Shown here: positions 27,164 to 35,187 of the stretch, in pieces
How the letters are laid out: every line of letters begins with the position of its first letter
Position numbering within the stretch: position 1 is the first letter of the stretch
Assembly: GCF_001645105.1 (NCBI RefSeq)
Contig: NZ_LKEG01000049.1
Location: 1-64,000, forward strand
Length of the DNA stretch: 64,000 bases
Origin: Pseudomonas marginalis
GTDB lineage: Bacteria; Pseudomonadota; Gammaproteobacteria; Pseudomonadales; Pseudomonadaceae
Direction of reading: 5' to 3'
The notes under the pieces: model-generated
Database searches by the model: none
What the model was told of the DNA's origin: nothing
Seen by the model: only the letters and a program-made list of their open reading frames with translations
Made by a program: the position numbers and the translations under genes

Positions 27164-28264
27164 TTAGATCAGATGCAGATGGTTATCCCAGAGCCCCGCC
27201 GGCAGCTCCAACGGTTTTGCAAGCAGTGGGTTCTGGCGGCAGTCGTAGAACCGGCAACGCCCTTGTCCCGACGTCACGACAAACCCATCGTCTACGGCAC
27301 CGACACCGGCACAGTCGGGCAGCGGCCCATCAAGCCGCAGTTCGCCGCTGTCCATGTCCCAGATGAAGAAGCGGTTGCCACGCGGTGCGGTCAACGCCAC
27401 CAGGCGCAGCTCGCTGTGCACTGCAACGCTGGCGGTGTAGTGCCCCATGGCCTGCAGCTGTTCATCGGCCACCGGGAATGCCACGAAGGGCTGCCCTGGA
27501 CGCTTGATCGCCAACAACTCGGAGCGTTCCTGGGACGGCCCCATGAACTGCTGCCCGGTGAGAATGGTGCCGTCGCGGGCGATCCCCATATGGCGCACGC
27601 TGTTCATCTGCTGGCCGAGGGTTTCCTTGCTGATCAGCGTACCGTCACGCTGCATCAGCACCAGGCTCGGTTCCATGGCGTTGAGGTTCATCTCCACGCG
27701 GCTTTCGGCTTCAGTGCGAATGCCGCCGTTGGCCACCACCAGGGTTTCGCCGTCGGGCATCCACGACACCTGGTGCGGACCGATACCGTGGGTGGAGATT
27801 TCGCCAGTGTGCACCAGCCGTTCGCCTTCGAACCTGTACACGCCGAGCAGGCCACGGCCAGGGTCGGACGTATCGTTTTCGGTGGCGTACAGCCAGTCGC
27901 CGCTCTTGTGAATGACCGCGTGGCCATAGAAGTGGCGGTTGGCCTTCGAGGTGATGGTTTGCAGCAACGCGCCATCCCGCAGGTCGATCAGGTAACTCTC
28001 GGTGCCCGGGCGACGGGCGACAAACAGCGCAATCGGCAACGTCGGGTGGTTGATGATGTCGTGGCAGCGCTGGCCGACCTGGGTGGCAAACACCGGCTTG
28101 CCGTCCAGGCGATAGCCCACGGCGTAGTGCTTGCCGTCCGCATCATCCCGCGCCGAGAGCAGCAGCGGGCCCTTGTCTTTACTTTTGAACAGCGTCCAGC
28201 CACCCAACGTGAGTGCGCTGAGCAGCACGCTGCCAACGGCCAAAGCCTGTCGCCTGAGCATCAT
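27164..28264 (-). CDS. DUF1513 periplasmic protein
   Basis: A 366-residue protein with an N-terminal export signal containing a twin-Arg-like start (MMLRRQALAVGSVLLSALTLGG). The body looks like a beta-propeller of short repeats (GPHQVSWMPDGETLVVANGGI, GNRFFIWDMDSGEL), as in DUF1513 proteins. It is the last gene of an operon with the imelysin and di-haem genes; its ATG overlaps the imelysin stop by one base. Proteins of this cluster are associated with iron regulation in Pseudomonas. The biochemical role is unknown. Confidence 0.82.
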   Translation of the reverse strand: MMLRRQALAVGSVLLSALTLGGWTLFKSKDKGPLLLSARDDADGKHYAVGYRLDGKPVFATQVGQRCHDIINHPTLPIALFVARRPGTESYLIDLRDGALLQTITSKANRHFYGHAVIHKSGDWLYATENDTSDPGRGLLGVYRFEGERLVHTGEISTHGIGPHQVSWMPDGETLVVANGGIRTEAESRVEMNLNAMEPSLVLMQRDGTLISKETLGQQMNSVRHMGIARDGTILTGQQFMGPSQERSELLAIKRPGQPFVAFPVADEQLQAMGHYTASVAVHSELRLVALTAPRGNRFFIWDMDSGELRLDGPLPDCAGVGAVDDGFVVTSGQGRCRFYDCRQNPLLAKPLELPAGLWDNHLHLI

Positions 28265-29328
28265 CAGTCACCGTCGTTGGCATTGAAGCCCAGTTGGATG
28301 CCCAGCGCCTTGGCCAATTCGCCTTCGTGCAGGCGGTGGACGACGTTGAGGCTGTCATAGATATCGTTGAGCTGCTGGCGCCCGGCATCGTCGGCCAGCA
28401 GCTCGTTGAGGGTGCGCGGGTTGCTGTCGAACAGTTTCAGGGACGCGGCGTAGGCGGCGTCGATCTTGTCGGCCAACGGTTTCTGCTCGGACGGCAGCAG
28501 GCCGCGCAGGCCTTTGTTGTCGACGCCGACCCACACGGTCTGGGCCGCCGCGAGGCTGGCTTGCAGGCTTTGCAGGGACGACTGGCTACGCCACGCATCG
28601 GCCTGGAAAGGCTGCGGGATACCCTTGGTCTGGCGGCCCATCGGCGTGCCGAGCTTTTTCTTCAGGGTGTCCAGTGCGGTCACTTGGACGCGCAGCAGAT
28701 CGGCAATGGCTTCGTGGGAATCGGCGTAGCGCTGGTTCGGGAACTTGGTCATCTGCGCGAGCATGCCGTCGGTGCTGTTCCAGCTGGCCAGGATCTCTTC
28801 GGCGAGCGCCTTCTGGCGATCACCGATGGCCACCAGCAATGGGCAGTAACGGGCCTTTTGGGCGTCGTCGGCGATATCGGTCTTGGCGTCGTAGAGGATG
28901 TATTCGTAGGCCGACAGACCTTGCACCACCACGCTGGACTTGGCCAGGGCGGCACCGTCGATCTGCGGCTGGCTGGCGACCAGTTGCTCGACCTGGCGGC
29001 CGACCAGGTTTTTCTTGTCCGGCCAGAATTGCACCTGCCACGCACGGTTGCCTTCAGCCAGCGGGCCGATCAACAGCGGTTGCAGCTCGGCCCAGGCCTT
29101 TTGTGCGTGGAGGAAGTCGGCACGCGCGGTGTCCAGGCTCTCTTTACCCTGGCAGTAGGCCAGGGCGCTGACGGCCAGTTGACGGTCGGCTTCAACCCAG
29201 CGGCTGTAGGTGGGCAGAATCACTTGCTTGGCGATGGCCGCCGAGGTCACGGCTTGCGGGTCTTGCGGCGAGCAGGCACCGAGGGCGAGGGCGGCAAGGC
29301 TGGTGAACAACAACTTGGGACGGAACAT
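28264..29328 (-). CDS. Imelysin-family lipoprotein
   Basis: The 354-residue protein has a lipobox (LALGACSPQ, Cys near residue 19) and then an imelysin/EfeO-like helical domain. Visible are a GLSAYEYILYDAK segment (the GxHxxE region is altered) and repeated helices (SLQSLQASLAAAQTVWVGVDNKGL). Imelysin-like proteins such as IrpA, ICMP and EfeO are periplasmic or surface iron-related proteins; the family was first called a peptidase (M75) but many members lack activity. It lies between the di-haem oxidoreductase, 31 bp upstream, and DUF1513, which it overlaps. Confidence 0.85.
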   Translation of the reverse strand: MFRPKLLFTSLAALALGACSPQDPQAVTSAAIAKQVILPTYSRWVEADRQLAVSALAYCQGKESLDTARADFLHAQKAWAELQPLLIGPLAEGNRAWQVQFWPDKKNLVGRQVEQLVASQPQIDGAALAKSSVVVQGLSAYEYILYDAKTDIADDAQKARYCPLLVAIGDRQKALAEEILASWNSTDGMLAQMTKFPNQRYADSHEAIADLLRVQVTALDTLKKKLGTPMGRQTKGIPQPFQADAWRSQSSLQSLQASLAAAQTVWVGVDNKGLRGLLPSEQKPLADKIDAAYAASLKLFDSNPRTLNELLADDAGRQQLNDIYDSLNVVHRLHEGELAKALGIQLGFNANDGD

Positions 29329-29359
29329 GTCGAGCTCCCTTCTGTAATTGGGGCGAAGC

Positions 29360-30787
29360 TTATAAAGAATTCAGGAACGCCAGCAACGCAGCGCGCTGCT
29401 CGGCATTAAAAGACAACACATGCTGCTGCGCCGCTTGTGCTTCGCCGCCGTGCCACAGCACGGCTTCCAGCAGGTTGCGAGCGCGGCCGTCATGCAGGAA
29501 CTGGGTGTGGCCACTCACGGTTTGCGTCAAGCCGATACCCCACAACGGCGGCGTGCGCCAGTCGCGGCCGCCGGCCTTGAATTCGCTGCGGTTGTCGGCG
29601 AGGCCATCGCCCATGTCGTGCAACAACAGGTCGCTGTAGGGGCGGATCACTTGGTTGGCCAGCTCAGGTTCGGCGGCGTTGGCGGCCGTGGTGAACGCGG
29701 GCGTGTGGCAACCCTGGCAGCCAGCTTGATAGAACAGGTTTTTACCGGCCAGCACCTGTGGCGTGTTGACGCCTCGGCGCGCCGGTACGGCCAGGTTACG
29801 GGTATAGAACAGCACCAGGCGCAGGATATTGTCGCTGACCTCCGGCTCGCCGTCGGGGCCATTGCCGTTAGGGGCTTGTTTGCAGGCGACTTGGGCATCG
29901 GTGCAGTCATCGAACGGTCTCAGGGAAGTCGTGAGGCCCATATCACCAGAGAACGCGTGAACATTTTGTTGATTGAGGTTGGGTTGCCCGGCTTTCCAGC
30001 CAAAACGCCCGAGCACGGTTTTTTGCTGGGCGTCGTCCCAGACCCAATTGGCGCGGCCGACGATGGCTTCCTTGTCGGCGGTCTTCGGGTCGGTGTTGCG
30101 CAGGATATCGGCGTCGCTGATGGCTTCGAGCAGGCCCAGGCCGATCATCGGCGGGGCGATGCGCGCGGAGAAGCGTGTGTCCGGATGCATCGGGCCGTAG
30201 CCGAGTTGGGTGATTTGCAGGTCCGGCTTGCGTAACTCGACCACGGTGCCGTCCTTGAACGTCACGTTGACCGGTGTGTAGTCCATGCGCACCTTGCCTT
30301 CGGGCACTACGCCCGGCACCGCCATGTCCTGCAGTTGCCCGCCGTAGACCGGCTCGGGCACTACGCCGATCTGTTCGATGAGTTTGGCGTAGGGCGCAGC
30401 GTCCGGAATCGACAGGCGCACCAGCATTGACACCGCATTGGGTGCGTCGGGCAATGGCGGATGCCCACGGCCGTCCTTGATATGGCAGTTCTGGCAGGCG
30501 TTGGTGTTGAACAGCGGGCCCAGGCCATCACGCGCCGTGGTGGTGGACGGGGCGATCACCCACGGGCTGCGAAAGAAGCTGTTGCCGACGCTGAAGTCCA
30601 GGCGCCGCGTGGGCGACAGGTTCGCCGAGGGCAAGGAAAACGCGTTCTGGTCGCGCTTGTTCACCGTCGCAGCGCCGCCCGCCCGTGATTCACCCGGCTC
30701 GGCCTTGGTAAACCTGGGCGCGTCATCGCAGGCAGTCAGGCTCAAGGCCAGCAACCCCGCGGACAGGCGAAAAAGCGAACGGAACAT
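29360..30787 (-). CDS. Di-haem cytochrome c oxidoreductase lipoprotein (thiol-oxidoreductase-like)
   Basis: A 475-residue protein with a lipobox (LSLTACDD, Cys20) and two haem c binding sites: C98-QNCH in the N-terminal part and CQGCH near residue 345. The surrounding sequence (NTNACQNCHIKDGRGHP, YQAGCQGCHTP, FLHDGRARNLLEAVLWHGGEA) matches the di-haem oxidoreductase (DUF1111) family, related to MauG and peroxidases. It would act in the periplasm in electron transfer. The start at 30787 puts the signal peptide at the N-terminus and has AGGAA upstream; the Met at 30859 does not. It is the first gene of the three-gene operon. Confidence 0.85.
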   Translation of the reverse strand: MFRSLFRLSAGLLALSLTACDDAPRFTKAEPGESRAGGAATVNKRDQNAFSLPSANLSPTRRLDFSVGNSFFRSPWVIAPSTTTARDGLGPLFNTNACQNCHIKDGRGHPPLPDAPNAVSMLVRLSIPDAAPYAKLIEQIGVVPEPVYGGQLQDMAVPGVVPEGKVRMDYTPVNVTFKDGTVVELRKPDLQITQLGYGPMHPDTRFSARIAPPMIGLGLLEAISDADILRNTDPKTADKEAIVGRANWVWDDAQQKTVLGRFGWKAGQPNLNQQNVHAFSGDMGLTTSLRPFDDCTDAQVACKQAPNGNGPDGEPEVSDNILRLVLFYTRNLAVPARRGVNTPQVLAGKNLFYQAGCQGCHTPAFTTAANAAEPELANQVIRPYSDLLLHDMGDGLADNRSEFKAGGRDWRTPPLWGIGLTQTVSGHTQFLHDGRARNLLEAVLWHGGEAQAAQQHVLSFNAEQRAALLAFLNSL

Positions 30788-30845
30788 CGGGTTTCCTGAG
30801 TGAAGGCGCAAAATAGGGGCGCAAAGTCTAACAGGGCGGGGCGCA

Positions 30846-30864
30846 ATGAATAAGAGCAATTATC
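30846..30864. promoter_or_regulatory. Weak Fur-box-like sequence
   Basis: ATGAATAAGAGCAATTATC matches 11 of 19 positions of GATAATGATAATCATTATC. It lies 59 bp upstream of the di-haem gene and 63 bp upstream of the divergent nitroreductase gene. The imelysin/DUF1513 context supports iron control, but the match alone is modest. Confidence 0.4.
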
Positions 30865-30926
30865 GTTTGGTGGTATCCGATTCATTCCCGCTAGAATGAC
30901 CGCACATTTTTTTCTGGAGGTGGCCA

Positions 30927-31490
30927 ATGCAGGCTCTCGACGCTTTGCTCAACCGTGTTTCCGTGCCGCGCCTGCTGGAACCGGCACCGACCCAGGAGCA
31001 GCGCGACGTGCTGTTTGCCGCCGCCATGCGTGCACCCGACCACGGCCAGCTGCGCCCTTGGCGTTTCCTGACGGTTGAAGGGGCTGCCCGTGAGCAAATG
31101 GGTACGCTGCTGGCCGAGGCTGCGCGCCTGCAAGACGCGGACGCACCGCAAGCCGCCATCGACAAGGCCCAGAACGGCCCGCTGCGTGCGCCGCTGGTGG
31201 TGGTGGTGATTGCCCGTTTGCAGGAACACTTCAAGGTGCCCAAGTCCGAACAACGGCTGGCCGCCGCCTGCGCGGCCCACGGCATCCTGCTGGCCGCGTA
31301 TGCCCAGGGGATTGGTGCGGTGTGGCGCACCGGCGAACTGTCCTACTCGGCCCACGTCGCTAAAGGCCTGGGGCTGACGGAGGATGAGGAAGTGATTGGC
31401 TTCCTCTATTTGGGTACGCCGCAAAACCCGCCGCGCACGGCGGCTAAGGAAGACCTGACGCAGTTTGTCAGTGCCTGGACGGGTCTCTAA
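30927..31490 (+). CDS. Nitroreductase family protein, YdjA-like
   Basis: A 187-residue FMN-dependent nitroreductase of the short YdjA type. Seen are the N-terminal RVSVPRLLEPAPT and AAMRAPDHGQLRPWRFLTVEG (FMN phosphate contacts), the middle helix RLAAACAAHGILLAAYAQGIGAVWRTG, and the C-terminal EEVIGFLYLGTP. GGAGG lies 11 bp upstream. It diverges from the di-haem operon. The natural substrate is not known; relatives reduce nitroaromatics or act on unusual flavin-linked substrates. Confidence 0.88.
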   Translation: MQALDALLNRVSVPRLLEPAPTQEQRDVLFAAAMRAPDHGQLRPWRFLTVEGAAREQMGTLLAEAARLQDADAPQAAIDKAQNGPLRAPLVVVVIARLQEHFKVPKSEQRLAAACAAHGILLAAYAQGIGAVWRTGELSYSAHVAKGLGLTEDEEVIGFLYLGTPQNPPRTAAKEDLTQFVSAWTGL

Positions 31491-31505
31491 GCCTGCAGCG
31501 ATCTA

Positions 31506-31598
31506 AATGTGGGAGGGGGCTTGCCCCCTATAGCGGTGTGTCAGCTACAGATAAGTAGACTGATACTCTGCCATCGGGAGCAAGCCCCCTCCCACATT
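31506..31598. repeat. REP doublet (GTGGGAGGGGGC class)
   Basis: AATGTGGGAGGGGGCTTGCC at the left is mirrored by GCAAGCCCCCTCCCACATT ending at 31598, around a spacer of about 47 bp. It lies between convergent nitroreductase and chemoreceptor genes. Confidence 0.85.
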
Positions 31599-31614
31599 GC
31601 TCCTTTGGTGTTAT

Positions 31615-33753
31615 TTAAACCTTGAACTGATCCATGAGTTTCATCTGCTGGCTGGCCAAGGCATTGAGTTGGCTGCTGATGGCCGCCGACTCAGTCGCCT
31701 GCCCGGTCAGGGTTTCGGTCACGGTGCGGATCGCCGAGACATTGCGGTTGACCTCTTCGGCCACCGCGCTTTGTTGTTCGGCGGCGCTGGCGATCTGCAG
31801 GTTCATGTCGCTGATCACGGTGACAGCATCGCTGATCTTGCCCAGGGCCTGCACCGCTTGGTGGATCTGCCCCGCATTGCTCTGGGCCTGGCTTTGGCTC
31901 GAATGCATGGTGGCCACCACGCCACGGGTGCCGCTCTGGATGCGTTCGATCACCAGGCGGATTTCCTCCACCGAATCCTGGGTGCGCTTGGCCAGGTTGC
32001 GCACTTCGTCGGCCACCACCGCAAACCCACGGCCACTTTCCCCGGCGCGCGCCGCTTCGATGGCGGCGTTGAGGGCCAGCAGGTTGGTCTGCTCGGCAAT
32101 GCTGCGGATCACTTCCAGCACTGAGCCGATCTGCTCGCTGTTGACCGCCAGGGCTTCGACTTCCGTCACCGCCTTGCTGACTTCCTCGGCCAGGGTCGTG
32201 ATATCCCGTGTGCTCCGTTCAATGATTTGCATGCCTTCGCGTGCCGATTGATCGGCACCGCGTGCCGCGTTGGCAGCATTCGAGGCGCTGTTGGCGACGT
32301 CGTGGGCGGTGGCGCTCATTTCATTGGACGCGGTGGCCACCTGGTCGATTTCACGGAACTGCACCTGCATGCCTTCACTGGTCTGGCGCGCGATGGCGGA
32401 AGACTGGTCCGCCGTGCCCCGGGCTTCGGTGATGCTCTGCTTGATCTGGGCGATGGTCGGTTGCAGCTTGTCGAGGAAGCGGTTGAACCAGTTCACCAGT
32501 TCACCCAGTTCATCCTTTTTGGCATAGGCCAGGCGTTGGGTGAGGTCGCCTTCGCCGCTGGCGATGTCCTTGAGCATGGCCGCCACGCCGTTGATCGGGC
32601 GGGTCACGCCGGTGGCGGTCAGCCAGATCAGCAGCAGGCCCAGCAGGCCGGCGGCAGCGGCCACCAGCAGTGCCTTGAGGGTGCCGGCCGCCTGGGCTTT
32701 ATCGAGTACCCCTTGCAACGCGACGTTATCGGCCAGCATCACGGCTTTTGGCAGCTTGATCACCACGCCCCAGGATTTGGCGTCGGCGATCGGCTTGACC
32801 GGGTACACGGCGCGAATGGTGCCGTCTTGTTCGCGGATCATGCGGTTGTCACTGGCCAGCAGTTGCACGATTTCCTTGCCTTCGGCGCCGAGGGTGTCGA
32901 TCAGGTTCTTGCCGACCTTCGCCGGCTCGCCGCTGTAGGCGGCAATCAAACCGGTGCTGGAGAGAATCTCCAGGTGTGCTGCGCCGTTGAACAGGTCCTT
33001 CTGTGCAGCGTCGGCGGTTGCTTGCAGGGCGGTGAGGGCGATGTCGACACCGACGACGCCGATGAGTTTGCCCTCCACGATCAGCGGCGAGGCGATGGTG
33101 GTCATCAATACCTTTTTGCCGGCCACCGTGTCTTCATACGGGTCCAGCAGGCAGGTATTGCGGGTGTCCCGTGGGCAGGTGTACCAGATGTTGTAGGGCG
33201 TACCGTTGAGGGTGAGGGTGGTCTTGTTCAGGTCTTCTTCGACCATGATGGTGTTCACGCCTTCGCCGCCGGCACGGCTCCAGTAGCTGGAGAAGCGCCC
33301 TTTTTCGTTGGAGACGCGCGCCTTGTCATCGACGAATTCGCTGTCCTTGCCGTCGAGGCCGTTGGGTTCGAATGACAGCCAGAAACCCAGCACTTTGCTG
33401 TTGCGATCAAACGTGGTTTTCAAGCTCTGGTTGATTTCTTCGCGCAGCGCGCCGGCTTCCAGGCCACGCTTGCTGGCCATGATGCGCAAATCCTTGATTT
33501 GGTCGGCCAGTGCGGTCAGCGCCATCAGGCTGTCACCGAAGGTTTTCTGCAACTGCACCGCCTGTTCGGCCGCCCTGGCTTGCAGCAGTTGTTCGACGCT
33601 GGCAGTGAGCATGCGCGAGCTTGAGTCGCTGACCAACCGATCATTCTGGGTGGTGTTGTAGATATTGATGCTGACGACCAGCGCGATCACCCCCAACAGG
33701 CAAAGACCGGACAGCAGCACAATTTTCAAGCGGATGGAGAGGGTGTTGAACAT
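31615..33753 (-). CDS. Methyl-accepting chemotaxis protein with dCache sensor
   Basis: The 712-residue receptor has TM1 ([20 protein letters not shown], residues 11-30) and a periplasmic sensor of about 330 residues with double-Cache features ([52 protein letters not shown]). TM2 is near residue 370-395, then come HAMP ([21 protein letters not shown]) and a methyl-accepting signalling hairpin whose tip reads [16 protein letters not shown]. The sensor lacks the full amino-acid motif of PctA-type dCache domains, so the ligand is uncertain. No CheR-tethering pentapeptide is visible at the C-terminus (MKLMDQFKV). Start chosen at 33753; 33777 is an alternative. Confidence 0.9.
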   Translation of the reverse strand: MFNTLSIRLKIVLLSGLCLLGVIALVVSINIYNTTQNDRLVSDSSSRMLTASVEQLLQARAAEQAVQLQKTFGDSLMALTALADQIKDLRIMASKRGLEAGALREEINQSLKTTFDRNSKVLGFWLSFEPNGLDGKDSEFVDDKARVSNEKGRFSSYWSRAGGEGVNTIMVEEDLNKTTLTLNGTPYNIWYTCPRDTRNTCLLDPYEDTVAGKKVLMTTIASPLIVEGKLIGVVGVDIALTALQATADAAQKDLFNGAAHLEILSSTGLIAAYSGEPAKVGKNLIDTLGAEGKEIVQLLASDNRMIREQDGTIRAVYPVKPIADAKSWGVVIKLPKAVMLADNVALQGVLDKAQAAGTLKALLVAAAAGLLGLLLIWLTATGVTRPINGVAAMLKDIASGEGDLTQRLAYAKKDELGELVNWFNRFLDKLQPTIAQIKQSITEARGTADQSSAIARQTSEGMQVQFREIDQVATASNEMSATAHDVANSASNAANAARGADQSAREGMQIIERSTRDITTLAEEVSKAVTEVEALAVNSEQIGSVLEVIRSIAEQTNLLALNAAIEAARAGESGRGFAVVADEVRNLAKRTQDSVEEIRLVIERIQSGTRGVVATMHSSQSQAQSNAGQIHQAVQALGKISDAVTVISDMNLQIASAAEQQSAVAEEVNRNVSAIRTVTETLTGQATESAAISSQLNALASQQMKLMDQFKV

Positions 33754-33863
33754 AGGTTCACTCACGAATGGACTCATGGGTATGCAAGCACCAGAGCCAC
33801 GTCCATTCAGCGCTATGTCTGAAACATCGGCGTCATAAATCAATACATGAGAGGCAGGCGATG

Positions 33864-33893
33864 AACGGCGCGCAAGCGCCTGTACGCGCCGTT
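33864..33893. other. Hairpin at the ybaN 3' end
   Basis: AACGGCGCG and CGCGCCGTT form a 9-bp stem that touches the stop codon of the ybaN gene. There is no T-run, so it may stabilise the 3' end rather than terminate. Confidence 0.4.
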
Positions 33894-34293
33894 ATACGGG
33901 CTGTGCGAGCCGTTCGGGGCGTGACCAGATCCACAGGTTGCCCAGGCTCATCCCGGCAATCGCCAGGTAGATCGGCCAGCCGTGGTCGAGCATCACCAGC
34001 ATCAGCGTGGCGCAGAGCAGCATGCTCACGGTGGCGCTGACCTTGGCCCGCCGGGCGATGATCTTGCCGTTGCGCCAGTTGGACAGGATCGGCCCGAACA
34101 GCCGATGGTTTTCCAGCCAGGCGCTGAGGCGCGGCGAGCTTTTGGTGGCGGCCCAGGCGGCCAGCAGGATGAATTCGGTGGTGGGCAAACCCGGTATGAC
34201 AATCGCCACCAACCCGATGCCCAGGCTGACGTAGGCCAGCAGGCCGAAGAGGATCCGGGCGATTTTCGAGGTGGATGGGGTTTTGCGGGTCAT
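33892..34293 (-). CDS. ybaN: YbaN/DUF454 inner-membrane protein
   Basis: A 133-residue membrane protein with the DUF454 pattern: a first helix ILFGLLAYVSLGIGLVAIVIPGLPTTEFILLAAWAATKSSPR, a conserved linker WLENHRLFGPILSNWRNGKIIARRAK, and two closely spaced C-terminal helices. The PGLPTTEF segment and the linker are the family signature. No function is established. The gene stands alone between the chemoreceptor and a REP element. Confidence 0.88.
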   Translation of the reverse strand: MTRKTPSTSKIARILFGLLAYVSLGIGLVAIVIPGLPTTEFILLAAWAATKSSPRLSAWLENHRLFGPILSNWRNGKIIARRAKVSATVSMLLCATLMLVMLDHGWPIYLAIAGMSLGNLWIWSRPERLAQPV

Positions 34294-34324
34294 GGTTTAT
34301 TTGTAACGTCGCGAAGTGAGCGCC

Positions 34325-34420
34325 AACTGTGGGAGGGGGCTTGCCCCCGATGGCAGTAGTTCAGTCACTGTAGAGGGTGACTGGTACTCAGCTATCGGGG
34401 GCAAGCCCCCTCCCACAGTT
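34325..34420. repeat. REP doublet (GTGGGAGGGGGC class)
   Basis: A 26-bp arm at 34325-34350 is the exact reverse complement of 34395-34420 (AACTGTGGGAGGGGGCTTGC core), with a 44-bp spacer. It lies between ybaN and the haem oxygenase gene. Confidence 0.9.
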
Positions 34421-34441
34421 GATGGCATTTCAATCTGGAGG

Positions 34442-35050
34442 TCAGGCCAATTCAGGGGCGCTAGCGTACGCCTGTTCCAGCAATACGGTGAAGCGTACAA
34501 ACGCGTCGATCGCGCCTTTTTCCACAGCAGCTTCTTCTTCGGCGGTGAATGGCAGGGCGTCGAGGGTGCGCGTGAAGCTTTTCCAGCCTTCGGCACGACC
34601 ACCGGCCGGCTCACCCAGGTGGCGGGCACCGAAGGTTTCACTCAGGCCCAGGCCCACGGCGCGCTTGATCAGGAACGCGGCGCCCAGCTTGGAACCTTCT
34701 GACACAAACAGCCAGCCCAGGGCTTCGGCCTTGCTCGGGTTTTTCACGGCGCCGGCGACCGGTGCAGGCACGTCGGTGTCCAGGTCGCCCAGGTCCAGCT
34801 TGGCGGCTTCGGCGCGGCAGCGCTCGGCCAGGTCCGGCACGATATTGATCAGTTCGGCATCGTTGTACAGGGCCACCAGTTCCGATTGGAACAGGTATTG
34901 CGCCACCACGAAACGGGCGAAGTTGGCTTGGGTTTCAAACGGGGCATGAGCCTTCACCAGTGCGTCGAGCTTGGTGTGTGGCGCGTGGGTGATCTGGTTC
35001 AGGCGCTGGGAGCGCAGGCTTGGGCGTTCAGCGGTAGGGGAAGCGGTCAT
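34442..35050 (-). CDS. hemO: Haem oxygenase, HemO/PigA type
   Basis: The 202-residue enzyme opens haem to biliverdin, CO and Fe, releasing iron from imported haem. It matches the Pseudomonas HemO/PigA type: LRSQRLNQITHAPHTKL with the proximal His at H25, NFARFVVAQYLFQSEL, and the distal helix EALGWLFVSEGSKLGAAFLIKRA. The Asn in RLN and the Lys after AFL, which in PigA favour beta/delta cleavage, are present; regiospecificity still needs measurement. ATG at 35050 has AAGGA upstream. It follows the haem-type receptor gene by 137 bp, across a terminator, so it may be partly independent. Confidence 0.92.
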   Translation of the reverse strand: MTASPTAERPSLRSQRLNQITHAPHTKLDALVKAHAPFETQANFARFVVAQYLFQSELVALYNDAELINIVPDLAERCRAEAAKLDLGDLDTDVPAPVAGAVKNPSKAEALGWLFVSEGSKLGAAFLIKRAVGLGLSETFGARHLGEPAGGRAEGWKSFTRTLDALPFTAEEEAAVEKGAIDAFVRFTVLLEQAYASAPELA

Positions 35051-35133
35051 GAAAAAAGTCCTTGAGAAGGGAAGCGCCTGGGTGCCCGAAAGAGAGCTGT
35101 TATCAACTAGACGAACAAGAAGACGCGGCACAG

Positions 35134-35177
35134 TAAAAAATCCTCACCCCGGCGCTGAATAATTACGCCGGGGCGAG
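35134..35177 (-). terminator. Terminator after the TonB receptor gene
   Basis: On the minus strand CCCCGGCG / CGCCGGGG (8-bp core stem, loop of 11) is followed by AGGATTTTTTA, directly after the receptor stop at 35188. Its position implies attenuated read-through into hemO. Confidence 0.8.
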
Positions 35178-35187
35178 GCGGGTTTCA

